A DNA stretch of 64,000 bases. Origin: Phalacrocorax aristotelis (Eukaryota; Chordata; Aves; Suliformes; Phalacrocoracidae). The stretch spans positions 806,001-870,000 of the forward strand of contig NC_134277.1 of the NCBI RefSeq assembly GCF_949628215.1. Reading direction: 5' to 3'. Both the position numbers and the translations under genes were made by a program. How positions within the stretch are numbered: position 1 is the stretch's first letter; each line of letters opens with the position of its first letter. Positions 13,201 through 26,440 of the stretch are shown piece after piece. Under the pieces are notes generated by a model that saw nothing but the letters and a program-made list of their open reading frames with translations, had not been told where the DNA came from and ran no database searches.

Positions 13201-16032
13201 TTTGCCTTCTAGGTTGCATATCACATTTCCAAGGCATAAAGATGCCCATCCTACCCAAGCTTTTGGGGTTTTCCAGAAGTCTTAACTTTGAGGTGATGTA
13301 AGAAAAAAGTGTCCGTCCTGCCCCAAGGGGAATTTTTGTTTCTCCCCAAGAGGAGAAGGCCCTGGGACCCAGACTGGGAAAGCCAAAGTCAAAGGTAAGC
13401 TTTTTTTAAAACAAAAACAAACACAAGTGAGCTGAAAAACGAAGCAGTCAGAATAAGATTCAATGCCAGATTAAACATTTGGTTTGAGCTGGAAGAAGTT
13501 CACATGTTCTGTATCAAAACTGTGGCTTTCATGGTTTTTAAAACATTGTCACTCCTTAGCAAACTCAAGGCAAAAGTGACTGGCCTTGAAATTAGCGGAT
13601 AAATCCTTCGGATGTTTGTTTTCAACTGCAGAAGAGTAATTAAGGTTTCTAAAGCTAACAAAAAGTTAACTGGAACAGAGGAAGAACGCTAATTTCCCAT
13701 TATGCAACTGCCTCCAAAACCAGATTTGTTCAATTCAGTGTGAAAAAGTGGGATGGAGTCTTAGTACCCAGCATCAGACGACAGCAGGTTACAACAAGGT
13801 GCAGACAGCTGCGTTAAACCAGAACAGATGAACAAATTGTTTCAAGATCTGAGCCCTGATACACGCAACGGTGTATTTAAGACAGACAGGCTCTTAAATA
13901 ATACCTTGCAGAAGAGAGCTGCAGAGCACCAGTGTAAGATCATTCGGCCCACATTCACCCTACCCTACGACACTGCGATGCATTGTTAAATGCGATTTTA
14001 AAAATTTCTTTCTTTTAACCTGTCAATAGCCAGGGCTATGGCAACACCAGCCAGAGGCACAGAGGACATGAGACTCAAGCACTTTTATTTTGCTGCATTT
14101 TTGCAAATTGCTATTCACAGTGAATAAAAAATGAGATGGAGAAGAACTGCGGCGGGGGGGAAGCGAAGGACTCGGCATCTTAGAAGATTCATTCCCCACA
14201 GACCCTAGTTTATTTGCTGAAGGCAGAGGAGCAGTATTAGTTTGTCAGTGTTATCACAACAACCATGCCCTGAACAAAGGGAGCTTGGTGGAACTGCTCT
14301 CTCAGCTACTTGTTCTGTGCTTATCAAGGAAAGCGGTATCTGCTCTGAAGACGTGAGATCAGCAGCAGTTTCCCATCAAGGCTGCAAGCAGTACAACTGC
14401 ATTACTCTACAGCACGATCAAGTAAATTAGTGCATGGATTTACTGCTTTAAAAGTCTCAGTGTCTTCAGGAATCAAAAGCTACCTGAATAAAATACTGTA
14501 CTACAGCTGAATGAAAAAAATTCACTTGTGGAAATGCTTGAGACATACCAATAAAACTAGTTTCCAGCACCATACTTAATCCATATGATTTCTGTTCCTC
14601 ACAGCTATTCGACTTAAGAAAGCTCTGCAGAGCCACAGGATGCACAAGAAGCCTACCCGCTGGAGGGAGAACACGCACGCGTACTCGACACATCATCTAT
14701 TCAGCCCAGCAAGGCCTCAACTGACCAACGGAACAATCCCAAGAGCTGCTCCAGTGCCAAAAAAGTAATTTTCTAATAAAAATCCTTCCCTCCTCCATAC
14801 AGGGGCCTCAGAATCCAGCGCCTAGTCTTGCTCAAGCACACACGTAAGTGACTGGGGGTGATAGTCCTGGAGGAGCTGAGGTTTGCACTGCAAGCAGGAG
14901 GAGCCGGGGCCCCCAGCGCACATCCCTGCCGCAATCCTGGGCTGAGATAGCGGGAGAACTGCTTCTTGGACCAGCTCAACTCACTAAACAAACCAGAAAA
15001 ACTTATCAGTTGAATACATAGGGCCTTACTGTGAAGACCAATTAAAAAAATAATTATACCATCCTGCTTTTAATCTGAACTTCAAACTTTTTAGCTCAGA
15101 CTCATTAAGAAAAAAAATAGAGCTATTCATATGTCCATCCAGAGTTTCACTTGCATCCTGGCTGAACCACGTACTGCTACCAGCCGTTAAACCAGCTCAA
15201 AATAAAGCCAGGAGCAGGCTGACACGGTCGGGTGCGGGGACGTGCCCACTCGCAGCGCTAGCGGAGCTGGTGCCGAGGCAGACGGCATGCACAGCCGCTG
15301 ACTTCTGTTTAAACATGCGAAGCTGGCTTTTGTAGGAGTCACTTGTGAACTGGACTTGTTTGCATTTTGGGTTTTGTTTTGCAGGTTTGGGAGGTTTTTA
15401 ATATATTTTAAGCCCACTGGCAAGATCCAACAAAGCTGTTTCACTGTCTGCTGTTTCGATAGGCCGGTATGAGAACAGGAACCCTGCAGCTACAGGCTCT
15501 ACTTCCAAACATCATGTTCACTGCTACCGAGATGTAACTAGGAGGTGGGAATACCATGCAACTGGCCTGCGCAACATGCCTGACAGCTACCAGCAAAGCA
15601 ACAAGCTATATAAACAGCTCCGCTCCTATGCCACCCAGGGTTTGGGGATTTCTAAGTCAACAAGATGTAGGTGAAATGCAGTCGCTCATGCTGTATTCAG
15701 ATTGAGCAGCTGTTATGACTCTAAAATTACTGATTAATTCTTCCATCATTTTTAAGACAAACTCCAACTAAAAGGAAGACAAGTTTAATACATTGTCTCA
15801 TATATAATTCCATTATTTTCCCAGTTCTCAGCATTTCATTAATTGACAAAAATATTTGTATTTAAGTTTGAGCAGACTCCAATTTTCTGGCTCCCTGTAC
15901 ACACAGCTATTGCATTTTAAACTGGAACCAGCATGTGGCTCTCAATGCATCCAAGGGCAACAAATAATCGTACAGGAGCAAGAAACTGAGAGAACAAAGC
16001 CAATGAACACTGCAGCTCCTACAACTACAAAG

Positions 16033-16719
16033 AAGGTTATCAGAAACAGTCAACATGGATTTACCAAGGGAAGATCGTGCTTGACCAACCTGACAGCCTT
16101 CTGTGATGGCATGAGTGGCTGGGTCGATGAAGGGAGAGCAGTGGATGTTGTCTATCTTGACTTCAGTAAGGCATTCGACACTGTCTCCCATAACACCCTC
16201 ACAGGCGAGCTAAGGAAGTGTGGGCTGGGTGAGAGGACAGTGAGGTGGACAGAGACCTGGCTCAGCAACAGAGCCCAGAGGGTTGTGACCAACGGGGCAG
16301 GGTCTGGCTGGAGGCCCGTAACTAGCGGTGCTCCCCAGGGGTCTGGGCTGGGTCCAGCCCTGGTCAACACCTTCACCAATGCCCTGGACGAAGGGACAGA
16401 GCGTCCCCGCAGCAAGTTGGCTGGCGATACCGAGGCGGGAGGAGCGGCCGATGCGCCGGCAGGCCGTGCTGCCATCCAGCGAGCGCTGGGCAGGCTGGAG
16501 AGCTGGGCCCAGGAGAGCCTCGTGGAGTTCAACCAGAGCCAGTGCGGGGTCCTGCCCCTGGGGAGGAACAGCCCCCCGCACCAGCACAGGCTGGGGGGGA
16601 CCTGCTGGAGAGCGGCTCTGCTGAGAGGCCCTGGGGGTGCTGGGGGGCAGCGAGGTGACCCTGAGCCAGCACCGGGCCCTTGGGGCCAAGGGGGCCACTG
16701 GTGTCCTGGGAGGGCATGA
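16033..16719 (+). pseudogene. CR1 reverse-transcriptase remnant
   Basis: An open frame of 287 codons begins upstream at 15856 in unrelated sequence, but only from about 16033 does it resemble CR1 ORF2. It keeps the RT strand with SKAFD and the QG motif but has lost the second catalytic aspartate pair. After about codon 250 it reads out of frame in Gly/Pro-rich sequence. No endonuclease domain is present. The long open frame reflects base composition and a fairly intact RT segment, not function. Confidence 0.9.
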
Positions 16720-16942
16720 AAAGGAGTGTGGCCAACATAAGAAACAAGCCCTTCCCTGTGCGGGTGCCAGAGCAGGGGCACAGGCTGCCCAGAGAGGCTG
16801 TGGGGTCCCTTCCCTGGAGACATTCACATCCCGCCTGGACGCCGTCCTGTGCCCCCTGCTCTGGGGGTGCCTGCTCCAGCAGGGTTAGGACGGGGTGAAC
16901 TCCAGAGGTGCCTTCCAACCCCTGTCGTTCTGGGATTCTGTA
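16033..16942 (+). mobile_element. CR1 LINE fragment, 5'-truncated, internally deleted and inactive
   Basis: CR1 elements are the main LINEs of birds and other sauropsids. The fragment starts in the reverse-transcriptase domain (QHGFTKGRSCLTNL) and continues through YLDFSKAFDTVSH, SGAPQGSGLGP and KLAGDTE. The usual FADD-type catalytic box is AGD here: a Gly codon at 16423-16425 replaces Asp. Further on the frame is lost. Sequence near 16714-16740 jumps to a typical CR1 tail near 16758, so several hundred bases normally between them are missing. The end has the CR1-style ccttccaacc and a single gattctgtaa in place of tandem octamers. It is a dead copy. Confidence 0.93.
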
Positions 16943-19900
16943 ACTTCTAGTTTTTAAAGTTGACTTAGAGTGAATCAAACTCACTTTGTTTCTGGCACAT
17001 CACTGAATTCTAACTCTGCGAGCGAGACAGATGACAGCTGTCAACTCCCACAAGAATTGCACAAGTTGAATAGCTGGGTTTACTCTTACTACAGTAAGTC
17101 CTTCCAGTCAACTGCATATTTTAAAGCAACAATTTTATCATTTTAAAAATGGAACCAGGTAGAAAGCACGTGGCATTTCACCACACACCACTCCTAGCGG
17201 TTTGCGCTGCTAAACAGAATCCCATTATTTCCAGAATTGTTACTGCAAGTCAATCATCTCATACCCAAACTCCGATCATGCACAGAGTAGTGGGATATGG
17301 GGAGAGGGGGAAAAGGCACCTCCTCTCAGTGGCTGCATTTCAAAAGGCAACAGGACTTCAGTCACAGCAGCACGATCACACGAAGAGCTGATATTTTGTA
17401 GTGAACATATCAGGGTTTACTGAGTATCATATCACTACACAGTAGCTACAGGAATCACTACATGTTTTTCTTGTGCAAGCCTGTGACAAAGTTAATCTAA
17501 AGGGAACGTTAGATAAATGCTCTAACGCACTTCACAGATTTCATTGTTTCTTACTCTGGCAAGACAGAATTTCACTGCAAAATACAGCTGGGTCAGTTTA
17601 ATAGAGGAGGCGTATTGATTCACTGTACTACGCTTTAAAATAAGTAATTGAAGTCTATGAAGGTAGGGATCACTGTTACACCATTTTTGATTAAAATCTT
17701 CCGTAGTGCCTAAAAAATTTTTAAAAATCTATGTGATTGCCAGAAAAATAAAGTACATCCAATTCACAGGAGGCAGTTGTTGCTTAACCCACCTCAAAGA
17801 TTAGCTCTTGTTCCTAAATTGAAGGAGTGGAACGCCCTACCGACAGCATCTCCTACCTGCTCCCGCGCCATGACTGCGTCTGACCGTACGCACAGCTCCC
17901 TCCAGCACAACCGAACAGATTACACAGTGGTCAGCCGATGCAGCACACTTCTGTTTCGGCAAATAGTTAGAGCATTGCACAGTGGCTGATTGGTCAGTAG
18001 GATGAGATCATTCTCAACAGCAAACTTTATAAAAAAAGCTTTTTGTTGCATGCCATTGCACTTCAGAAAGTTAGCTGTGTGTTATGGTTCATTAGTAAAG
18101 ACGATGTTCTACAGAAGGGTTCACTTTAATATGCAGAAAATATTCAGTAGCTGCCTCTTTTCTTCGATGTTTCTACCTCTTTAGATTTAGAATGCCTCTA
18201 AGATTTTTAGATTTTTTAGCCAAAATATTAGAATCATAAGGGGATGACTTCTGACAAGTATCAGAGGGGTGTGGGAGGGGCTTTTTGGTTAGTTTTTTTC
18301 TTCCCTTGGCATCTGAAAGACGACATACTTTTAGACTACAGAACATCACTTCAGTTACACTTTGCATTTATTCCAAAATCAACGAGAAAGTATTCTCGAC
18401 TGCCCATACCTGGCCTCAGGCTGAAGAAGAATATGGCAGTGTGGAAGGAGAAGGGCGCTACTGTGCAAGGCACCCTTGCTAAAGAATGAGCATAAGAAAA
18501 AAAAAAGATAGAAGTAGCTGCCATAGTACCATTCTTCCCCCCCTCCCCCAATAAAATCCAAATACTGTTCCTGAGCCCCTGAAGTTCACATCAGAGGAGA
18601 TGAGACACCTACTTGCAAAATACCAGTTCAACAACGATTACGCAGCCTGTGCTGGTACCCAGTAGGCTGTAGGCAGCCAAGTCCTCCGTACAAAATTTCA
18701 TTCGGCGTTTGAAGTTCTGATGTTGTACCTGTCTGAGGGCACTGACAATCAATTAAGCCAACTCTCTGGCGTATTCCAGTTCTGTAAGTTCAGCATCCTC
18801 ACGTAAGCCTCCAAAGGACTGATCCCACATACACACCCAAGCACATGATACGCGCACAACCAGCATCAAGCTGAAAGATTATCAAAGCATCTACAGTGCC
18901 CCCATTTTTAATGAAGTGGGCTCCACACCTTGGCAGCTGGAGATCCCTGTTCTATTTCCTCCTCAGCCCGAAAGCCTTCAACCCCACCTACCCCACTTCT
19001 GAAACGTGCGTTGCCAACCAAAGGTTTGCCACCGGCACTTGGCTCACAGGGGTCAGCCTTTACATGTAGGGTAAGCCCAGACACACAAGATAAAGCCTGA
19101 AAGACCAGCAAGACTGACTGTCTCTCTCCCTCTTAACCAAGCGTTCCAGGGTTTGACTTCTGCTTCAAAAATTGTTTCCGTGTTTCATGCAATAGGCTTG
19201 CTGGATAAAACCAGAAATAATCCTCTGGATATAAGCCAGAACCCACGGCTCCTGATGCCTGAGCATCCTATTCACTCTGCTGCAACCGAGCACACCGTTT
19301 TTTGAACCTCCTTCCAGATCTTCCCCATTATTTTATTCCAGTCATGCAAAAGTTCTCATCTCAGCCATAAACAGCAGAAGAAAACTGGATCCAACGTGAA
19401 GATTTACCATTGTGTAGCACACAACTGAAACAAATCAAAATGCAGTGGCATTTAGCAATGGCTAGATCATAGAAATTAAGAACGAAGACAAAAACTAGAA
19501 GTCACGTAGTATTCAGGAACCAAAGGAAACTTTGATTATGTTCTATGAAAGGATCAATTCTGCAGATCTCTGGTGAGGCACAGGCTGTCTGTTCTCAACT
19601 CACTTTTCAGAAGGAAACACAGATGCCTCAGAAAGTTTCACCCTGTGGTTGGTTTGTTTCTTCTTTCATCTAAGCATCTGCTGCCTGCGATTCATTCGCC
19701 TCCACGGCCTTTCAGCTCTAGCTGGACGGAATGAATGAGTCACTTAATTAACCTAGAGTTCACACAAAAGAAACGTGAAAGCAAGAGACTGCCTTTAATC
19801 AGATCAATCCGGTGAGAGTCTTGAACACACTGATTTTTTTTAATATAGATTTTTTTTAAAAATTAGTAGGCTAACAGAAGTCATTTAGTAAGAGCTAGCT

Positions 19901-22900
19901 AAGAGAGAGGACAATTCACAGGCAATCTCCAGACTAAAAAAAAAAACCAAACATAAGACTTGAGTCAATTCCATTAAATACAGTCTACATGCCTGTTTAG
20001 TAGATGAGAATGGTCCCCTCAGTATACACCCCCCTTTTTTGTTATTGTGCTTCTGAAAAGTATAATACAACAGCATTTCATCTAGAACTTACGGCTCCCA
20101 TACTTTGAAAGATTAAAAGAAACTCTCAGAAGAGATAAGCGGGGCCGTGAGAGCAATTAGTGTGACCTGCAAGCTCCAAGTGTGATAACTAGTGCTGAGA
20201 GGACAAAGGTAGCAGCAGTAACCAAATATAATCTTCTTTGTTTGGAGATACAGAGACTTTAGAGCTGGCCTATTTCTTCAACATCATCAGCGCTTGCCTG
20301 TTTACAGCATATTTGCCTTCTATGAACAAACGGCATTTTTTGTTGCAGTACGCCAGCGCTGGTAGCCTGGATGAAGACTCTGAAGAAGCCGTATTAGGCA
20401 CCCAAAGGCCACACAGAATCACATACGATTCACAGGCATGCAGGCCGCGGTACAAAAGCTGCTGCTGAACACCTATGGCTGCAGCACCAACAGCGAAGAG
20501 GAGACAGCCCACGTTTGACCCTCACCGAAGCACGGCAAACAGGAAGATGAGTAAAGGACAAAACGGAAGAAATGCTACTGCACAAATCCACGTGGATGAA
20601 TTTTTTTGCCTGACCTGTTGTAGGAGTTCTTAACGGTTTGATTTTTTTTTCATATGCTATGAAAGCAGAGAGAGCAACACTGTCTTCCTCACTGTCAAAA
20701 AATACCAAAACAACTAATAGTGACTTCATCCTACTCCTCTGCTGTTCATGCTGAATTATTCGCTATTATTTCCCCCCCAATACAGTTCATTTATTCCTCT
20801 GGTCTAGCTTCCACCACCCCACCCCCCTCATCCCCCAAAAATGTTTAGGCTCAAATCTAAAGCATTAACAGGGAGCACTGAAAGAAAACTACTTTGAAAA
20901 AGGCCGATATCAGTAAGTGAGAAGCGTAGCCAGTGGGTATACAGCTTCCCTAGGTAGCTTGACTTTTTATAACATAGTAACATCTTCCAGCTGAATCCAA
21001 AGCTTATGTTGTGTAAATAATTAGATCCAACCATCTTAGATTTGAAACTTAAATTATTTTAAGGACAAAACACCATAGGTCCTCCAAGTCACTTATCAAG
21101 TTACCTTTCTTTAAAGGTATGGGTTCAAAATTCAGTATGGAAAAAAATACTACTCAAGGTTATCTGTATGTGCTAAATAAGATATTTAAGATCAGAGACT
21201 ACCTCTATTTTACTTTTTTCTTTCAGAGAGTTGTTCATATTTTATTCTTCAATTTATAAATGGGAACCTTTCTTTTACAGAACACTAGAATTGTTGAGAA
21301 AAATGCCTGGATTTACAGTTCTACAATCAGGATGCTCTAATGCATTTCAGCTTAAGTACACGATGAGTCGGTGATCTATCGTGTTACCCCCTTCACATTC
21401 ACAACATTTATTCTAATAATTAAACGTTGTGCTGAACCAAATTAGAGAAGTAAATCCCACTGAAATCTGATGATATCTTATGGGTATGTAACACATCGGT
21501 CTCGATTCCCCCTGCTCCCTTTAGGCATTCAATAAATTGACATTTCTTCAATTAAAAAAAAAAATCACCGAAAGTTACTGAATACCACAAAAGCTTACTG
21601 TAAAAATATATAAAAAAGAACAGAGGCGTTTTAATTCCACACAGATTTTAAGAGCAAGTTTTGCACTATATAATTTCCTGTTCAGTTCACATTCAACCAT
21701 TTGATTACATCAGCACCTCAAAAATTACATTAGAAGATGTGAAGGTTGCCAGAGAATTTCATTTGGGAAATGTAACAGGCACAGTCAGCATATTTGGCTG
21801 CTGAAAAATAAGGCTACAGATAAATTACATACTAGAGAAAATAAACATACCCCAGACTCGAAGGAAGAAAAACAGTTTAATTTTGATCAATCTTGGGCAT
21901 TTTCAAGGTTTCTACAGGCCTATCTCAGACAAAAAGCAGTTGAGGGTCCTTTCAGAAACAAGCCTGCGTAAAGGCTGCCATTATTATGTTCTGCTTCGTT
22001 CCACGGGGGAGTACCTTGCGCGGGGGATCCAGGGCAAACACGAGGAATCCGGTCTTGGTAAGCTGCAGCACCTGGAGTCCTGGGGTGATCAGTGGGCATT
22101 CAGTCCTGTTAGCACGGGATGGAGCGTGCTGCTTTCGTTAAGCTAGCAGATCAGCTATGCCAAGAACATTTTTCTCAGATAATCTGTGTTCCTCCCACTC
22201 CCCAAATGCAATTTCTATAACAGAAAGCTGACAAAGAAAAGGATTTTAGAAGACAGACAGAGGGCTGGTCTCAGCTAACGATTCCAGAATGGCTGGCCAG
22301 TACCTACAAGTTCAGGTTTTAAAAACTGTGATTCTCCAACTGGATTCCACACATGGACTTATTACATCTACAGACTTTAGTATCTCCCCTTTCACTTCTA
22401 TACGGTAAAAAATTAAGTGGTGCCAAAATTATACGGCTGTTCAAGAGTACCCCCTGTCTGGGGCCTTACGAGCATGCTTGAGCTCTGCCAAAAGTCTAGG
22501 TATGTTGACCTCAGAACATAACATGTTTATAGCTCTTGGTGATATCTGCAATACAACAATGCTTTTTCATATATACGATCAGACCGAAGTTATGGCCCAA
22601 GAGAAGCTGTTTCTCCCATTTATTTTACTGGAGATGACACTTTAAGGTATCAGCACTATTCCAAAGCTCAGTGCTTTAGCACAGGTTACTGAGGAAGCAG
22701 GAGAAAGACAAACAGAACGGGGAACTAAATTAAAGGTGGTCTCATTCCCTCCACCCATATTCCCTCTTTGAGGCAAGGACAGACAGTACAAAACATGAAA
22801 ATAGTGAAGAGAAATGAAATCAAAAACACAATGAGCAAGAAGATAGAAAATTCTCATTACACCACAAAATGCGAATATCAAGTGCAAAAAATCTTACATT

Positions 22901-25900
22901 TCTTTAAAAGAGCCGTATACAAAAAACCACAACCAATATTCCAGTTTAAATCCGTACGAACACCAGACTTGCAAGAACGGCAGGGCACAGCACAGAGTGT
23001 AGCAGGTATGCAGTACTGAATTCAAGCTCCTCCGTCTAAGAGCAGACTATGAAGGCTCAGCAAGTTCAGTGACGCCCTGCCAGAATCCACCTGGCTTCCC
23101 TGTGGGTTTGTATCTCTGCCTCTTAACCCCTGCTGAGTACAGGTGATCTGATTTAGGAATTTCAATAGTGCCCTACCAATAGCATAAAAAGCCAGTTTTG
23201 CCCACCAACTGCTGCATAATTCTTTGCAAGATTGCCATCCTGGTAAGGGGGAACAGACAATGCAGGTAGAAGAAAGGAATTCCCTGGTCTGGCACTACTG
23301 GGTGGGGGGAGAACACAAAACCATGTATGCAAATTAACAGATAACCTACACGCATGTCTTTACATCAAAAAAGAAAAAGCCAGCATGGCTCTTCAAGATT
23401 CAAACTTTACACATTAAGAACAACACAGCAGCTCACTGAGGAGATTAGAAGTAGTTTAGAAAGAGTTAAATCTTTTAAGAGGAATCCTAGATATGCACTG
23501 TACAACTCTGCCTTTAACATAACCACCCTTCCGCTACTCTGACCTGGTCACTCCCTTACTTAATTCCTTAAATGTGTTCCTCTCACTTTCCAAAGAGAAT
23601 TCACATTACTCCTGAGCATATTTTCTATTCTCCTGTCCAACAGTCAGTTACCAAAATAACTTTTCTATTCTCCCAGTGTCACTTTTGGACCATTTCCTAC
23701 TCTCATTATATAACCACGGATCTCTACTTTAAAAGGGAATCTCATTTTATCACAGGAAGTCAGTCCCCCAGGGGAAAACATCAAGAAGTCTGCAGTATGT
23801 TTAAATAAGACGCAGCATCAGCTGATGCCAGCCAGAGTTAAAATTTTTAGGAGCACCATATTAAATTACATCTCCAATCAACCCTCAAACAGCTTTTATT
23901 GAAGGGTCTTTGAAGCAAAAAAGAAAGCCACCCCACATTCAATGCATTCAGAGGGGACACGAACAGGATTTGGTAGGCAAGAAACACAAGTAAGGGAGGA
24001 AAACAGCAGCATAGGTCAGATGCTAGTTCAGCTGATACGATGCAAAGTCGACAAGCAGAGAGAGGAGTGCAGCAGTAGTGGGGTGGCAGGGCAGAACCTG
24101 TGGCACAAACACAGTTCATGGTAATTAAGAAAAAAACCAAGTCAACACTTTAGAACTAAAGCCTTTTGTCAAACACATCACAAGATTTAATGTACAGCGT
24201 GGCGCTCTGCTGTGAGTTGACTTGTTCAGCTTTTCTTGTTTAGCACATCACAACCACTTATTAATCCATCATTACCTGAACATGATTCTAGGAGATTCTG
24301 CCAGAGAGGAGCATGCATTAACTGCACACTAGATGAAGATGGACAGCCCTAGCAAAGTTACCATCTCCAGCGATAACCGGCACTGGAGGCAGAGGGTCCC
24401 GCCATAGGCATGTTCAGAGTATAGAAGGATGTGCCCATAGGGCAAGTCTTTTAGCAATACTGACCACGAGAGGTAATTTGGCAAGCTAAAAATCTTAGCT
24501 GGAGAAAACTAAGCTTGGAATTGCAAGGAGTTTATGCTCCTCAACTCTTCCAAATGCATATTTATCCATTATAGGAGAGGAAAATCTCATAGAAGCTACC
24601 AGCGAAGGAACACAACTCATCAGAATAATATAGAACACCAAGAGTTAAAGAGTTGTCGTGTTCTTAGAACTGCAACAACAACCACTGATGCAACAAAAGA
24701 ACAGTTGAACAGTTTTTTTTAAACACCTTTGACATCCACAGATCTCAAATAAACGCACAGCTAATTGGGCAAATCTGGTTTCCAGCAAGCAGACAACGCC
24801 ATGCATCACTCTTCTGCATCCAGATGTGGAACTATTATTCCTAGTAAAGCCACCATTATTTTTAAGGTGAAATATAAGCCTGAAAATGCTAGTTTGATGC
24901 AAATTATAGGGTCTCTCCTTAAAAGTGAATTCCCAAGCTGAAAATAGGTTGAACCAAAAGTAAATAAGCTGGGGTTACATCAAATCAGTGCTAATGCAGA
25001 TATACATCCCTATAAATCCAGTCAGTCATTCACCAATTACACCAATGCAAGCTACTAAGAGGGTCACTTTGGGACAAATATGTAATCCCCAATGTGACAC
25101 TTGATCCTATTGCCCTACATGCTCTGTCCAAATCCCAATGCAAAAATAAAAGTAAGTACATTTTACCTAAAAGACGAGTTAAAACATCCAGCCCTTGGAA
25201 CACAAGGTGGATCTATCCTTTAACTCTCACCTTGTAAATGCTTAAATGGGTTAAAATACAGTCTAAGAAAAAATAATAGATATGCTTTAAGCATAAAGAT
25301 ATCCTGAACAAAAGTAATACTGCAGATTACCTACTTGCAGCTTCATACATAAACGTAAGTTTGTTATATAAAATATAGCTTGAGCCACCCCAAGATCCTA
25401 CAGAGCTCCCATCATCGTGGTGTCATACACAGTAGTACCACTTGATACACATATTGGGTGACAAGCATTATGGCACGTCATCCCAAAAAGCATTTAATGT
25501 GAGATTTAAGCCTTAACAGCAATCACCATTTTTACACACATCCTGGTGATGATGTCCCATCAGTTTGTCCAACTGCACCGGTGTAGGTGGAACCAACTGA
25601 CACTCAGGAGCTGCACTCTGCAAGCCTCAGCAGGGACTCTCAAATCACAAGTACCGATTGCTGTCCTGACCAAACATTTCCTCCAGAGCCTCATGATCAT
25701 TTTAAAGGAAGCCTTTTAAATCCCACCTTTCTTTCCAGAGGTTTCTCTCTGCCTTTTCAGGGATAAAAGAAAACATTAATTTATATATTAAGTTCTAATC
25801 AAAGTAATACTTCTAAAGCTATGCATCAATAGCTTGTGTTATGATCTTTTATTGGATCCCTAACATAAATATATTTAAGTTGCTACTGCATATCTGAATG

Positions 25901-26347
25901 ACTTTAAAATCCACAGTCCCTGCTAAGTAAGAAGCCTGAATCATGTAGCTCTTAACATCTAGAACCCTTTTTCTATTTGCTTTGATTTATGACCAAGAAG
26001 AAATGCAATTCACTCCCACCGCAAAAGTCAGAAGGAAGGAAGAACCAGTGACTCAGTTTTTTGTCTCATTCTTTGCCTCTTAGGTCTGCAGAGCCTAATT
26101 CAAAGCCTCTGCTGGAGCTGCCTTGTGGATTTTTGTCTTTGGAAACTTAACAACTGTGGAAGAAAATTACGTTCACTACTAATAGCTAGTTCTCTATGGA
26201 CAGCAGAAAAGCTGTTCTGAGATTCCTTCAGACCAGTGCAGATAAGCATAGGAGCATCTTCAAAAAAACCACTACACTTAGTAGAGTTGCAATAGAGAAA
26301 TAGCCTTTATAGAGTTAGAAGATTGAGAAGTAGAATACTCAAGGTTT

Positions 26348-26440
26348 AAAAAAAAAAAAAACAAACCAAAAACACCCAAACAAAAATAAAAACCACACCA
26401 CCAAAAAAAGGCCACACACAAAAAAAAACCACCAAAAACC
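26348..26440. repeat. A/C-rich low-complexity tract
   Basis: It begins with A14 and continues as A runs broken by C or CC. It contains the 20-mer shared with 7261-7280 and the shared string accaaaaaccaag. Confidence 0.88.

Noticed and set aside
20405..20425. cacacagaatcaca, considered as a reverse-oriented CR1 tail
   Set aside because: Only one octamer-like match and no ggttggaa-type CR1 3' sequence beside it.
20648..20664. Short perfect hairpin tttcata-tgc-tatgaaa, considered as a microRNA or terminator
   Set aside because: The stem is only 7 bp and does not extend. Far too short for a pre-miRNA, and terminator hairpins are not relevant in this genome.
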